A DNA stretch of 34,805 nucleotides from Xylogone sp. PMI_703 (GCA_021399445.1 JAJTUQ010000025.1:1-34805), one strand, 5' to 3'; shown: positions 19,176-29,993, counted from the stretch's first letter. Translations and numbers: made by a program. The notes: generated by a model from the letters alone, not told the origin.

Positions 19176-20645
19176 GCTTGCAGAACTTGTTGGAACTCCA
19201 TATCATCCTTCTCCAGGGTCACTCCGCAAACAAGCTCCGTTGTGAATCTTCTGGCCTAGACCTCGCAATCGTCGGGAGCAATATCAGACTAGACACTACT
19301 CCTTGACTGTCCGCGATCTGTCTTGAATGCTAGCTTTAAAGTTGTCGACTTGTATTTGCAAAGACTGCTAACACTAGCTCCAAGGTCGATGGTTACACTG
19401 ATGTGTCAATTGGCCGTGATGAAATATCGATGTTAGCATTCGGCGTGACAGATAAGAACTTCTGGGTTGGGTTCTTGCGGCAGTCGCATCGGCGTATCGC
19501 TTTATGTTGTGTGCTAGGAGAGGTTTCGACAATAATCAATGATGCAACAGGACACTGAGCTACTGCGAGGCGATTACAACTAGGCTGTGACCCACCCAAT
19601 AATCCGCCTGACACTCATTCGACTTGGCGAGAGCATTGCTGTGTCCCTTGCGTTATTGTATGCCTAAAATGAAATGATCTGCCAATGTTGCGTTGGAGGG
19701 TGATAGCAGGTGGTATAGATCAGGGTCCGCCTACGGCGCAAGTTCTTTCACGTGAGGCCCCTATGTCTTGATCAGAATCGAGATGTACGAACTTCTTCTG
19801 GGTTGGATCCAAAGTGCGAGGCAATACAGAGTGTTGCGGTGTTCTTGATGAAATTTACCGCGAAGATTGTACTCTCCCGGTGTGTATGGCAAACCGCGGC
19901 CGGGCACGCTCCTTTTTGCGTCTCACGTCAAAGGGGTGCTCTAGAGGAAGTGAGCCCGTGGAGGGTAGTGGAGGTCTCTTTGAGTTACACACCCTACCCA
20001 CGCCGTCGTCGGGTCGGTTCTGTCAGTGCGGACCTGATCCTCGCTCAGGATCTTGGGAACCACCTTGAAGTGCTTGGAAGAGCCGGAAATCTAGGTGTGT
20101 GTTGGCTAAAGGATCGGTTATCCGATGAGGTTTTTCGAGATGTTGAAGTCTGTACTCTTAATTAAGGTCGTAACTGGAGGCAGGGGGGATATTCTCGATA
20201 TTCACAATTTCGTGAATACTCCGCTCAGCGGGATTTTGGATTGTCCAATAATTCCACGAGAATTGAGGGTGGGTCTGATTTCTATTAGTTTTTGAGGCGC
20301 ATTATTCGAGAGTATTTTGGTAGTTAACCAATACAATCTCTATCCTGATTTCATAGTCTACTACTGTTCGAAGCGCCAGTTATCTTTGTAAACTATAAGA
20401 ATGAAGCCCTAGTGATAAAACGCATGTACCTTTCAGCAATGAGAGGGTACGATTCTGAGACTGTGGTATCATGCGTCCGAGTGATGTTGTTCTTAGATAC
20501 GCTTCATGGAGGAGTAGATCTAATCCAAAACTGATTTTGTGATACATACGCAGAGTCAAATTCATAACCAGTACTAACAAGTCATTGCTGTTAAAGCTAT
20601 TAAAGAAAGATTTACCTCCTTTTTGCAATGGCTCTTTTTTTTCTT
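19176..20645. other. GC-richer non-coding or relic DNA
   Basis: Several overlapping frames occur at 19750-20165 (for example LILAQDLGNHLEVLGRAGNLGVCWLKD), but none shows a domain I recognise and stops interrupt the neighbours. With the adjacent pseudogene, this may be further decayed genic sequence. From 20170 on the DNA is AT-rich and featureless. Confidence 0.35.
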
Positions 20646-20817
20646 TCTCTTCTTCTCTTCTTCTCTTCTTCTCTTCTTCTCTTCTTCTCTTCTTCTCTTC
20701 TTCTCTTCTTCTCTTCTTCTCTTCTTCTCTTCTTCTCTTCTTCTCTTCTTCTCTTCTTCTCTTCTTCTCTTCTTCTCTTCTTCTCTTCTTCTCTTCTTCT
20801 CTTCTTCTCTTCTTCTC
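20646..20817. repeat. 8-bp CTTCTTCT satellite, about 21 copies
   Basis: A nearly pure run of the 8-mer TCTCTTCT. Because 8 is not a multiple of three and the unit contains no stop codon, all reading frames are open and give Ser/Leu/Phe repeats on one strand and Lys/Arg/Glu repeats on the other. These are translation artefacts. Confidence 0.95.
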
Positions 20818-21905
20818 CTTTCCCTCTTCTTTACAAGCCTAAGCTGCATCAACGCGCAGCACCTTCAAGTATCACCGGTATGAATACCGTTATCTGATCG
20901 CATGTGAAACCTTCAGCTGATTTTTCATAAAAGCAGCGACCATTGTTGGGTGACAGTCAGAACTAAAAATTAATTAGCTGGGGCGGGTAGCTATTTATAA
21001 ACAACATGCGTGGTTTTCGAGTGTTTAGGTATAAAAAGCTCACATCATTGGAGATATGGCCTCGAGATCTATTTGGCTAACAATACCACACCGGAAACCA
21101 GCTTCTTAGTCCTGGTGTTGTTAAACTGCTGTCAATCTATTCTACTGCAAATCGGATAACAAGCATGCTACACTATTTACTGTAAGACGAATGCGATACA
21201 CACACCAGTGTGATTGAACACGTGTTAAGAGCCAGAGACTCTTATTAAGGTAACGTGAATGTTTCGTGTCTGAGCAGTGTCAAACATCATTTAGAATAGC
21301 ACCACATAAAAACCAGTCAATCCTTATCCCAGCTCTAGCCGGTCTCTCGGGTAAACCCTTGATGATGTAGCTTAAGGTGGGTTCATGATGACTTTACTCT
21401 TATTTTGGCAATTAAATATCTTTCCAGTGCTTATTCAAATACTTGTGTGGCAGGTATTCAATCAAATACACACCTACGGATAGTATTACTCTTTTAAATA
21501 AAGTCTAACAAGATAATATCTACCTTCGTGGGGATTACTTGGGCTGAGCACACTCGAATATCCTCCCTAGGCTACTTGAAGTAGTACTTGTGGCGGGGAT
21601 GGTCATGTCATTAATGTAAGGTGTTTGTCGGGAAGTGGACTTACGGCAGCTTTGGAAGAAAACTGGTTCCTTTGATTCCAGTGCCCTGGCATTCCATCAG
21701 AATTTCGAAGTGTCGCATCGAAGTCTCCGAAATCATTAGAATTGCCATTGGGTTGATCATAGAATTTGAGAGCTTCGGTAGGTCTAACATACTTAGAATA
21801 GAGGCGAATAGAGGCGAATGGAGACGTACACGGCCGTCACGGTCTCCTAGCAATAGTATAACAGAAGTTTTACGTACGATCTCCAGCTATCGTTGATCCG
21901 CAAGA
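20818..21905. other. Intergenic, upstream region of the AA11 gene
   Basis: AT-rich DNA without a supported gene. The last few hundred bases must include the AA11 promoter, but no recognisable regulatory motif stood out. Confidence 0.45.
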
Positions 21906-23045
21906 ATGCTACTCCGGATGCTTCTCACAAGTCTCTCGCATGTATGTTGTATCAGCGCTCATATGGTGATGAGTTCTCCCATCCCATATGGAAAATCCAC
22001 CCTCGACAATTCTCCTTTGAATGCCTCCGGGTCAGATTTCCCCTGCAAGTTACGACCGGGAGTATATGATGCGGAAGGAGCAATGAACTTCATGGAGCTG
22101 GGCTCGTCCCAGCCACTTGCCTTCATTGGCGGAGCTACCCATGGTGGTGGTTCGTGCCAGATATCAATCACGTATGACGCCAACCCAACAAGTAGCAGTA
22201 CCTGGAAGGTGATTCACTCGATCGAGGGAGGTTGTCCTATTAGGGGACAAGCCGGCAATATTGGCAATGATGCAAGCGCTCCCGATCCGGACACCTATGC
22301 CTTCACTGTCCCGACGGTTCTGCCTACTGGTGCTGCCACCCTCGCCTGGACCTGGTTCAATAAAATTGGCAATCGCGAGATGTACATGAACTGCGCTCCA
22401 ATAACTCTTACAGGAAGGACGGGTTCATCTTCTCTCGGTAGACGCAGCAAGGGCAGTTCGAATGCTGCCCCACAACTTATCTGCCGTGATCAAGCTGCTT
22501 ACGAGACACTTCCAGACATGTTCGTAGCGAATATTGACAATGGATGTGGCACTCTTGACTCTACGGATCTAAAGTTTCCGGATCCTGGCGATTCTCTTGA
22601 GTTACTTGGGACGGCCACTGCCACTCCCCAGCTACCGACTGGTCCTTCTTGCCCCCCTATCAATGCAGCGGCTGCTCCTCCTTCTCCACAATCAGCCATC
22701 AATACCGTCGGTCAATCTAACGGAGCTGTGTCATCATCTTTGATGTTTAGCTTTGCTACATCGGCGTCTGTTCCGACCTCCTCATATCCGGTTATGGATA
22801 CGGTGACCTCAACCACATCTTCTACCATCCCCGAAAATACACCATCCATTTCTCTTGGCTCTGGTGCAATGGATCCGGAAACCGCATGTTCCCCTGAAGG
22901 TTCCTGGAATTGTATTGGGGGCACATCTTACCAGAGATGTGCGAGTGGGTTGTGGTCCGTGGTCCAAGAGCTGGCTGCTGGGACTGTTTGTCCTAGTGGA
23001 GTGGTGACGGATCTCGATATTACGGATGCAGAGGGTGCGATGTAA
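21906..23045 (+). CDS. AA11-type lytic polysaccharide monooxygenase with C-terminal Cys module
   Basis: Single exon, 379 aa. Residues 1-18 form a signal peptide; cleavage after SA leaves mature HMVMSSPIPYGKSTLDNSPL, the hallmark start of AA11 enzymes. The copper histidine brace is visible: His19 (mature His1) and His79 in ATHGGGSCQ (mature 61), with axial Tyr160 in NREMYMNC (mature 142). The WTWFNKIGNREMYMNCA block is typical for the family. AA11 members oxidatively cleave chitin outside the cell using copper and an electron donor or H2O2. After the catalytic domain (to about residue 170) come a Cys-containing stretch, a Ser/Thr/Pro linker and a C-terminal module (about 325-365) with PEGSWNCIGGTSYQRCASGLW and AAGTVC that could bind chitin. 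All key residues are intact and no nonsense change is present, unlike several neighbours. Confidence 0.93.
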   Translation: MLLRMLLTSLSHVCCISAHMVMSSPIPYGKSTLDNSPLNASGSDFPCKLRPGVYDAEGAMNFMELGSSQPLAFIGGATHGGGSCQISITYDANPTSSSTWKVIHSIEGGCPIRGQAGNIGNDASAPDPDTYAFTVPTVLPTGAATLAWTWFNKIGNREMYMNCAPITLTGRTGSSSLGRRSKGSSNAAPQLICRDQAAYETLPDMFVANIDNGCGTLDSTDLKFPDPGDSLELLGTATATPQLPTGPSCPPINAAAAPPSPQSAINTVGQSNGAVSSSLMFSFATSASVPTSSYPVMDTVTSTTSSTIPENTPSISLGSGAMDPETACSPEGSWNCIGGTSYQRCASGLWSVVQELAAGTVCPSGVVTDLDITDAEGAM

Positions 23046-23348
23046 GACCGAACTAATTGTGAATACTCTTGTTAAGTGAAGGAAGGAGAAGGGAATGACA
23101 CATGGATTGATTGGGTGACGATAACATGGGAGTGGCAGCCAAGTCAAATATGTATATAATAGTAGTGTATACAATTAGAAATAGATTGCCGTAAACCGTA
23201 CATCACCTGCGGTAACTACACTGCTAACATGGGCATGGTGGTGATGGAGTAGCCTAGCATTGAAGTTTGAGCGTTGCGGGATAGTCAAGTTACGGGGTTG
23301 CTTACCACACATGCACACGGGCTCGCGTACACCCAGACACAGCCAGAC

Positions 23349-23435
23349 ACACATAGACACATAGACACATAGACACATAGACACATAGACACATAGACAC
23401 ATAGACACATAGACACATAGACACATAGACACATA
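23349..23435. repeat. 8-bp ACACATAG satellite, ten copies plus a partial
   Basis: Ten perfect head-to-tail copies of ACACATAG (23349-23428) followed by a broken copy. It lies about 300 bp downstream of the AA11 stop codon. The minus-strand frame across it (Cys/Val/Tyr/Met/Ser repeats) is an artefact. Confidence 0.95.
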
Positions 23436-25412
23436 TACTCATATATATGTACTTCTCGTACGTTTCATCAATGGGATGTATGGCGGAGAACTATGCTAAC
23501 TTCGTAGAAATGCCTGTAGGCGTGCGTGTCTATTGATTGGGGCACTGAAACCCTGCGGATCAGGCCGAATATATTAAATAGCCATGGGTGTGATAGAAAA
23601 GCTCTCGCGCCAATGCGGCGGAGCACCTACCATATGCCCCATTCCTCACAGGCGTGATTGCTGAGTTGACATGCCTTACTGATATTTCAACATATTCCCT
23701 TTTGGCCTACCATATCGGTGAGAGTCGAGTGGAGGTCCTGGTAGTGATAACGCAACGACCGAATGAGTCTAATTTAGAGTAGCTTCCTTTCAACCACTGG
23801 GAATTGATAGAAAAAAATAACCAGCTGGTAGAAGGCGCTCATAACTCTATTTATTTTGAGACACGGCCCTCTTCAAGTTTGTTGAGCTTGAGCCCAATAT
23901 ATTCTGGCCAATCTGATACCACAGCCATTCTAGTCGAAGATCCCACTTGGTAAGAGCCCAGATACTCCAATTGGCCGAGCATAAGATCGACTGAAAACAA
24001 TTACTGATGTTTAAGGTGAGCTACCGGCGTGCTAGAATCGGCGGTAAAACTTTCTTCCTTGAAATTAACTTCGGATGATATTATCAGTCCCACTCCAAAA
24101 GTCCGGGATGTGCATCTCGACCTCGTCCGCGCCACATCAGGAATATACAGCAGAAGTTGAACTGTGACAAACAGGAAGTGCCAGGAGCATCCTATCATAG
24201 ATTTCAGCACTCAATATCAGTCAACCCTCTATACTCTGGCGCAAGCTACTACATTAGATGCTTACTGCAAGAGCGACATGCAAAATGTGAACGCGTCACC
24301 AGAGTGAACGGTTAGTTACGTATGGTAGTGATATGCAATAGGTATAGAGAGCTCGCTACTGGGCCGTAGTGTAGCTAGAAGGCAACGGACCGATCAGAAG
24401 GTAGGGTTTGGTAGGACACGGGAAAGGCATGCTTGTTGAAGATAATATGGTCGTTACTACGTATGTTACACGGTAGGACGTAGGACTTCCACGTAAGGCT
24501 TTAGCGGTACGTATTTTAGAGTAGAAAATCTCTACCACAATATACATCAATGTCCCTACCAAATACCACTCTGTTATCCTGTGAAATGTAGCATTATTGC
24601 TATTGTTGAGCTTAAATGCCCTGCAGTCTGCAGGATATTTGCTTACAAGCCCACGGTCTGCAAGCACACACAAAGGTAGCCGATAACTATCGGTAGCCGT
24701 CTAGGCTATACCATGGCCATAACTTACCAATTTGTACAGCTGTATCTCATTTTGTTAGTATGCCTTGATTGAGGACACATGGAAAAGAGGGAACTGGAAA
24801 GAAGAAATAATTATTGTTAGGGTACTGTATGAGCGCAACAGTGGTGCGCGCTTCGTAAGTAAGAAGTAAAGTTAAACAGCAGAGAGACAAGCACACAACC
24901 AAGCTATTACCGGAATGGACCACCCCCTCGTAAAAGCATGAAAATATTGTTATCTTTTATTAAGCATAACTAACTTCTATGTGCGAGCGTAGGCTCGGGT
25001 TACTAGTGCTCGTTGTGTGTCCCGTACCGCCATACTAGTATGGGTATCCGTAGGTATATTCAAGTAAAGTCCAGTATATTTAAAGATTCAAAAATTTCCG
25101 CAATGTTATTTTAATAGCATCTCATAAATATCGACCTATTTTATCAAATAAAGTTAACTACGTACAATACCGCTATAAGTAGGGATCTATTTATACTCAC
25201 GATTAAGCCTCGAGATCTTCGAATCCTGATGTCATCTTAACAAAGAAAATAAAAATAAAAGGAGACCTACTACATTATTGTAGACGGAAGAGGGTTTCCA
25301 TAAACCTCTCCGCACGAGAAATATTTCTAGATTTCCGCTTTCGAGCTGACCTCCATATCTTTACTAGACGCAAGGCGTTCTTGATCTGAGCGCTTGGGGT
25401 AGTCTTAACAGA
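23436..25412. other. Intergenic, no supported gene
   Basis: AT-rich, with short frames lacking ATG starts or domains. A small imperfect palindrome around 24678-24702 (CCGATAACTATCGG core) is visible. Nothing else stood out. Confidence 0.5.
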
Positions 25413-25784
25413 ATGGACCAGGGCAGCGCACTACGTGATATGAGGCAGCTAACTAACAATATAAAAGCTGGTGTCAATAGCTTGACAGCTATCACCAATG
25501 CTATCATCAATGACGTGGAAAAGCTGGAGAAAATGGTAGGAATACAAACGGCTCTTTTTCCCACTGATGAAATTTCGAACGACCCCCCTCACACTTCAAC
25601 CCTCAATAGACTCAAAAGGCCAAATAATGACTACGATAGTAGAATAAACGCCTACGAGAAAACTAAAGTCACTGGAGATAGATATGAGGGATATGCTGGA
25701 ACGAAACCGCCTGATGCGACACTAAAGAGGAAGAGGAAGGGGATTGAGAGTGATTGTTCTCCGGATAAAAGGCAACGGCGTTAA
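25413..25784 (+). CDS. Hypothetical 123-aa protein with nuclear-localisation-like tail
   Basis: An ATG-initiated frame (MDQGSALRDMRQL) with amino-acid composition that looks coding. Residues 1-45 are predicted by eye to be helical with heptad-like hydrophobics (LTNNIKAGVNSLTAITNAII, then VEKLEKMVGI), suggesting a short coiled coil. The C-terminus has two basic clusters, LKRKRKG and DKRQRR, that could act as a bipartite nuclear-localisation signal. No family recognised. It may be a complete small gene or the last exon of a larger one; the region just upstream gives no clear in-frame extension. Confidence 0.4.
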   Translation: MDQGSALRDMRQLTNNIKAGVNSLTAITNAIINDVEKLEKMVGIQTALFPTDEISNDPPHTSTLNRLKRPNNDYDSRINAYEKTKVTGDRYEGYAGTKPPDATLKRKRKGIESDCSPDKRQRR

Positions 25785-26532
25785 GGACCAGTGTATGGAG
25801 CGAAACAAGTTCCATTGATGTTGCAAACGATCTTAACCCAAAGCCGGCCACCTAAAGGTACGTAAACGCTAACAAACCCTCAAACTTACCCGTTACTAAC
25901 GATAGGGAGCACTAACAAGTTGCTTTTTAATAACCTATGTAAGGTTCTATATTAGGAGTTACTATACTGCTTCCATTATAACGGCTTGCTTGCCCATAAT
26001 CCTCGTCTAGTTGTGCTTTATCTAGAAGGTTACTAGAAAAGAGAAATCTTGCGGTGTATTTGTTCTCTTTCTTCGGGTTTAAACTAATTTAAATTGAATG
26101 GAGATCTGATTTAGAGGAGGATAGTATGGTCACTAGTATATTGTGTCAATTAAATTTGCTATTATGTTTACACGATGGATTCTTGCCACCATACCATCAT
26201 ATTACTAATAAGTACAGCTGTGGCTACAGTACTGTAATAGATATTAAAACTATAAAGCTTGACTGGATGTACTAGTGTGATTCCTAGTCTAGCCGTCACT
26301 GGGATCCATTGTCATACTGAGCAGAATTATCTATCAAGCTCGTATATGCCAAGGGGTATTCAATTCGAATTATCTTTACCCTGCTATACAAATTTGTATC
26401 CCTTCAATACCCACAGACTTCCACCAGTTGAATAACTTCCTAAATAAGGTACCAACTCTGTCCTTTTCTTTCCTTTTCTTTTCGTTTCAAGGTCAATATA
26501 CATTATGTTACTTGATATTTATGAATTTGATG
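25785..26532. other. Intergenic, left flank of the transposon
   Basis: AT-rich DNA with no supported gene. It ends in TTTGATG, the left half of the palindromic insertion site of the transposon. Confidence 0.5.
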
Positions 26533-26534
26533 TA

Positions 26535-26578
26535 ACGTAAATCCCGGTTCAAGCGAACACCCGGTTCAAACGAACACT
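26535..26578 (+). repeat. Left terminal inverted repeat, 44 bp
   Basis: Begins ACGTAAAT, then two 17-bp direct repeats, CCCGGTTCAAGCGAACA (26543-26559) and CCCGGTTCAAACGAACA (26560-26576), then CT. Identical to the reverse complement of 28378-28421. Confidence 0.95.
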
Positions 26579-26641
26579 TTTTTTCCATGTGTACATTCAA
26601 CAATAATTATTCAACCAACAACAACAAATAATTAAATATAT

Positions 26642-28306
26642 TTAGTTACTAGCTGATTGAGGGCACTTGTTAATTTTATGACCTTTAACTCCACAACCTG
26701 AACACTTTGGTAGCCGTCGTGGTGCTAATTGCAAACGATTAGTGGATGCCGAAGGATTAGTAACCTCTTCTACATTTTGCACTGTAGCACTTGATTGAAG
26801 CAAAGCCTGAGCCTCTTGCCTACTCAATGACCCTGTATGAGCAATTCGCTTTCTGGTCCTATGGAGTTTTTGTTGTATTGCAGTATTAACAGCTCTCAAT
26901 TCCTCAATTTCCTTCGTCAAAAACACAGCACTATGCATGGCCAATTCGCAACCCTTGATTAATTGATTTAGGGCTGTTTTAGTAGGAGTTGAAGGGCTAT
27001 TTTGTTCTCTCAATAGCCGTTGAATAGTCTCAGATTGCAATTGCAATTGAACAGTATTATGTGGAGTCTCTGGAACCCATTGTGTGCCTGAATTCCTACT
27101 GTGGGTGCTTCCTGGAGGGGTAAGTGTATGGTCAACTTGAACGCGCAATTTGCTTAGCACATGCTCTGGTTCATATGGAATTAATCCAGTAGCCAAAAAT
27201 CCATTTTGAACAGTTGTTGATTTGAAGGTTTGTTGACGTGCAATGGGGTATATTTCCAGGAAATCTTCTTTGTTAATATGCTGACATTTACTACGTACTT
27301 TAACTTCAATCTGAGCATCATACATTCGTTTAAGAACTGAAAAGCAAGTCACATCAAGTGGCTGAAGGATATGAGATGAATGAGGATGCATGTATATTAG
27401 AATAATATTGTGTTAAGAGTAAAACACATCGAATTCAGGTACCACATGACTTCCATGGCCATTAAGTATTAGCATGCGATATTGACCTTTAGTTTTGTCT
27501 TTAGTAACAGGTTCGAAAATTTTTAAGAGCTATTCAAGGCTAATTCTATTGTTAGTCCATCCGTTATCACTTCATTCAATTCTCCAGTTTTCAGGTAATA
27601 AGTCAGTCAAAGCTTGTTGGTGGTGCTTGCCTTTAAAGATAACCATAGGTGATAAGGCTTATCCACAAGCATTAACTGACTCAATTGCTGTTACTTATTC
27701 ACGATTTCCAGGCTGTATATGTGGAGGTTTTCTAAAAGTTTCAGATGATGTTACTACTTTAGCAGTAATAATCATACCCATTGCAAATCCAGTCTTATCA
27801 AAATTATAGATATCCTCGTCAAGAATATTATACTGAACTTTGATCTCCAGGAATTGGTTAAACTACTGTTGAATAACCTTTAGATCCTCATATTTAGCTC
27901 ACAAATAAGTATATTTACGAATAAATTTAGTAATTAACTCAGCATGTCGTTTCAGGAATCCTTGAACCTAATTTTTGCCTACAGGTGAAGAAGGAGGTTG
28001 TTCACTACGCTCAGCGATCAAATTATTAGTCATTGCTTCTACATAAGCAGGCCTAGGAGGCATTCCACGTTTGCCCATAGACATTATCCATTGTACTAAT
28101 GATTCCTCTTCAAATTGAGTCATTTTGAACGTGTTGTTATAGGTTATGAAGGCTTCAGGATGTCCTTTCACTTGACCATAAAATGTAGTCATAGGCACAT
28201 CAAAGCAACGCGCTACAGCTCGAATTGATTTGATTTTATTGTTTTTAAGCGCGTTTATAGCAAGAAGGATCCTTCCTTCTTGTTGTGCACGTGGAATTTT
28301 TGGCAT
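26642..28306 (-). pseudogene. Transposase of the pogo-type element, eight nonsense mutations
   Basis: A single frame runs from ATG 28306 to TAA 26642 (555 codons) without frameshift, but has stops at codons 113, 136, 148, 204, 216, 245, 259 and 298. The N-terminus (MPKIPRAQQEGRILLAINAL…SIRAVARCFDVPMTTFYG) is a Psq/CENP-B-type helix-turn-helix that would bind the TIRs. Catalytic motifs: IYNFDKTGFAMG, with Asp170 kept and the usual following Glu changed to Lys171; LILNGHGSH, where the second catalytic Asp is Asn282; and HPHSSHILQPLD, with Asp318 kept. The C-terminal zinc knuckle is CSGCGVKGHKINKC. Each stop can be explained by one C-to-T or G-to-A change from a codon common in relatives (Trp TGG, Gln CAA, Arg CGA), most in CpA context. 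That fits RIP. The first 112 codons and the last 250 remain open. Confidence 0.92.
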
Positions 28307-28377
28307 TGGAACGTGTTTTGGTTGAGTAATAATTGATTGAATTGAAGGTGGTTGATAAAATTGATGATTTGGTGGGG

Positions 28378-28421
28378 AGTGTTCGTTTGAACCGGGTGTT
28401 CGCTTGAACCGGGATTTACGT
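28378..28421 (-). repeat. Right terminal inverted repeat, 44 bp
   Basis: Exact reverse complement of the left repeat, including both internal 17-bp direct repeats. It is followed by the TA duplication at 28422-28423 and CATC. Confidence 0.95.
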
Positions 28422-28423
28422 TA

Positions 28424-29993
28424 CATCTGCGATATAAGATGTGATTATGTAAGGCCTGTTGGTTGATGTAGATATTCAGCTATGCAGGGACTATTCAACC
28501 CTATAAGGAATAATATACCATATAACTTGAATCAGGAGCTTGATACTATGCCTAACGGGGGCCGTAAGCTAGCTTCAAAGTGGCCGGTTATAGAAGCCTG
28601 TAGGTCTCTATGTATGACCATACTTGCCCACTATATTGTAGTTGATTCAGTAGTTCAACTCAATTCAATTCAATTCTATACTGGCTAATTATTATGGTCA
28701 GCGTCTGTAACCGGTCTAATAAGAATAAATAATCAACCACACATCGATATTCTCCTCACACTGATCGGTAGATCTCGGCAATGATCTCCACCCCTACAAA
28801 GTTACTCCCATCTTATTCCTTCTTATGGACAGTAGTTAGAGTCACTTTCGGATGATCCAGATTCTTTGTTGTCTTAACATACGGATAAGAATGATGATGC
28901 CTCCATTGTAACAACTACATTCACCCGCAGTACTCATTATAAGCCACTACACCGTTAACTCCCAGATAAATGCCTCCCAATAGCGCTCCCAAATCTTTAG
29001 CTAATCTATAATTTCAGTATTCTTCTATAGACTAACGAATAGTACCATTAATTAGTATCATAGGTTTGGTTATAACGACTACCATAGAATCAATCATAGT
29101 ATCTACAGGACCCAAGCCGTGATATTTTCTTACTGGTCTCTGAGATCTCCACCTACTTACCGCCTCCAATACGGAGGGCGGGTCTCGTATCCTTCTGCAG
29201 AATGTTAGCGAAGTAATAAGTGAAGAGTGATCTCACCAGCTAATTAGATCGTAATTCTCTTGGTGTGGATGGCGCAGAGATTAGTATCGCTGGACAACTT
29301 GATCAAGTGTCTCAATAGCGTCTAGTAACTCACTAATAGCCGTTGCTTAAAAGCTATCCTCATTATTTTGCTTCATTTCTAGAGCTATTTCTTGAACCAG
29401 AGGGAGTACTTTCTAAGGAAGGCCCTAGTTATCTCGGATCCCTAAGGATTTCACGAAGGGTAACAGTACTAAATTCTTTGGTTTCATGGGTTGAGGCTGT
29501 ACGCTGTGAGCAAATCCAGCTTATATCTATGCCTTTTATCCCTGTGGTTTTCGCTGCTCCATTCGATTGCGGCTCATGCGGAAGGATACCTGAGAGACGC
29601 TACCGAAGATATCACCGTGCTATCAGAGATCTAAAACTGATAGAATCCCCGACTGTTTCAGGCTTTGATACAGGATTTATGTGAAGTTTAATTATTGACA
29701 GTATCAAAACAATAATGGCTTTGAGACTTAAATAAGCTCATAAAACTAGAACTATTCGGAGGTCCAGTACTTTGAACGGAGCCTTTGAGCACCACTGTTA
29801 CCACGGACCACTTAGCATACCCCCACGCCCAGCATGGGTGAGCTGCGGTAGACCAGCCTTCGCTTTGCGATGATTAGACAGAGGACGAATGTGTCCGTCT
29901 CAGCCGTCTCGGCCATGCTAAAGTACTATCACATTACATGACGCAGCCTTCGTTCCGGTATTATTCTTCATCCAACTCGATTATCATCGTGCG
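28424..29993. other. Intergenic, no supported gene
   Basis: AT-rich at first. A frame at 29343-29684 (no ATG start; …MPFIPVVFAAPFDCGSCGRIPERRYRRYHRAIRDLKLIES) looks weakly coding and might be a relic, but I recognise no domain. From 29770 to 29990 the DNA is GC-richer and probably holds the promoter of the next gene. Confidence 0.4.

Larger units (their letters stand above)
26535..28421 (-). mobile_element. Complete pogo/Fot1-type DNA transposon, 1887 bp, inactive
   Basis: Perfect 44-bp terminal inverted repeats (26535-26578 and 28378-28421) are flanked by a TA target duplication (26533-26534 and 28422-28423), as expected for the Tc1/mariner superfamily. One minus-strand transposase reading frame fills most of the element. 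Its layout (Psq/CENP-B-like HTH, DDE catalytic domain with D-x35-D spacing between the second and third catalytic positions, C-terminal CCHC zinc knuckle) is that of fungal pogo-type elements. The transposase is destroyed by eight in-frame stops and a catalytic substitution. The untouched TIRs mean it could still be moved by an active relative elsewhere. Confidence 0.93.

Noticed and set aside
20574..20897. Overlapping frames on both strands with KKRRREEE or SSSLLLFF repeats
   Set aside because: Pure products of an 8-bp satellite with no stop codon in any frame.
21906..23045. The hexapeptide DAEGAM occurs twice in the AA11 protein (residues 55-60 and the last six)
   Set aside because: The codons differ at several positions and nothing around them is shared, so coincidence is more likely than duplication.
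23175..23432. Minus-strand Cys/Val/Tyr/Ser/Met repeat protein
   Set aside because: Translation of the ACACATAG satellite; no start context or unique sequence supports a gene.
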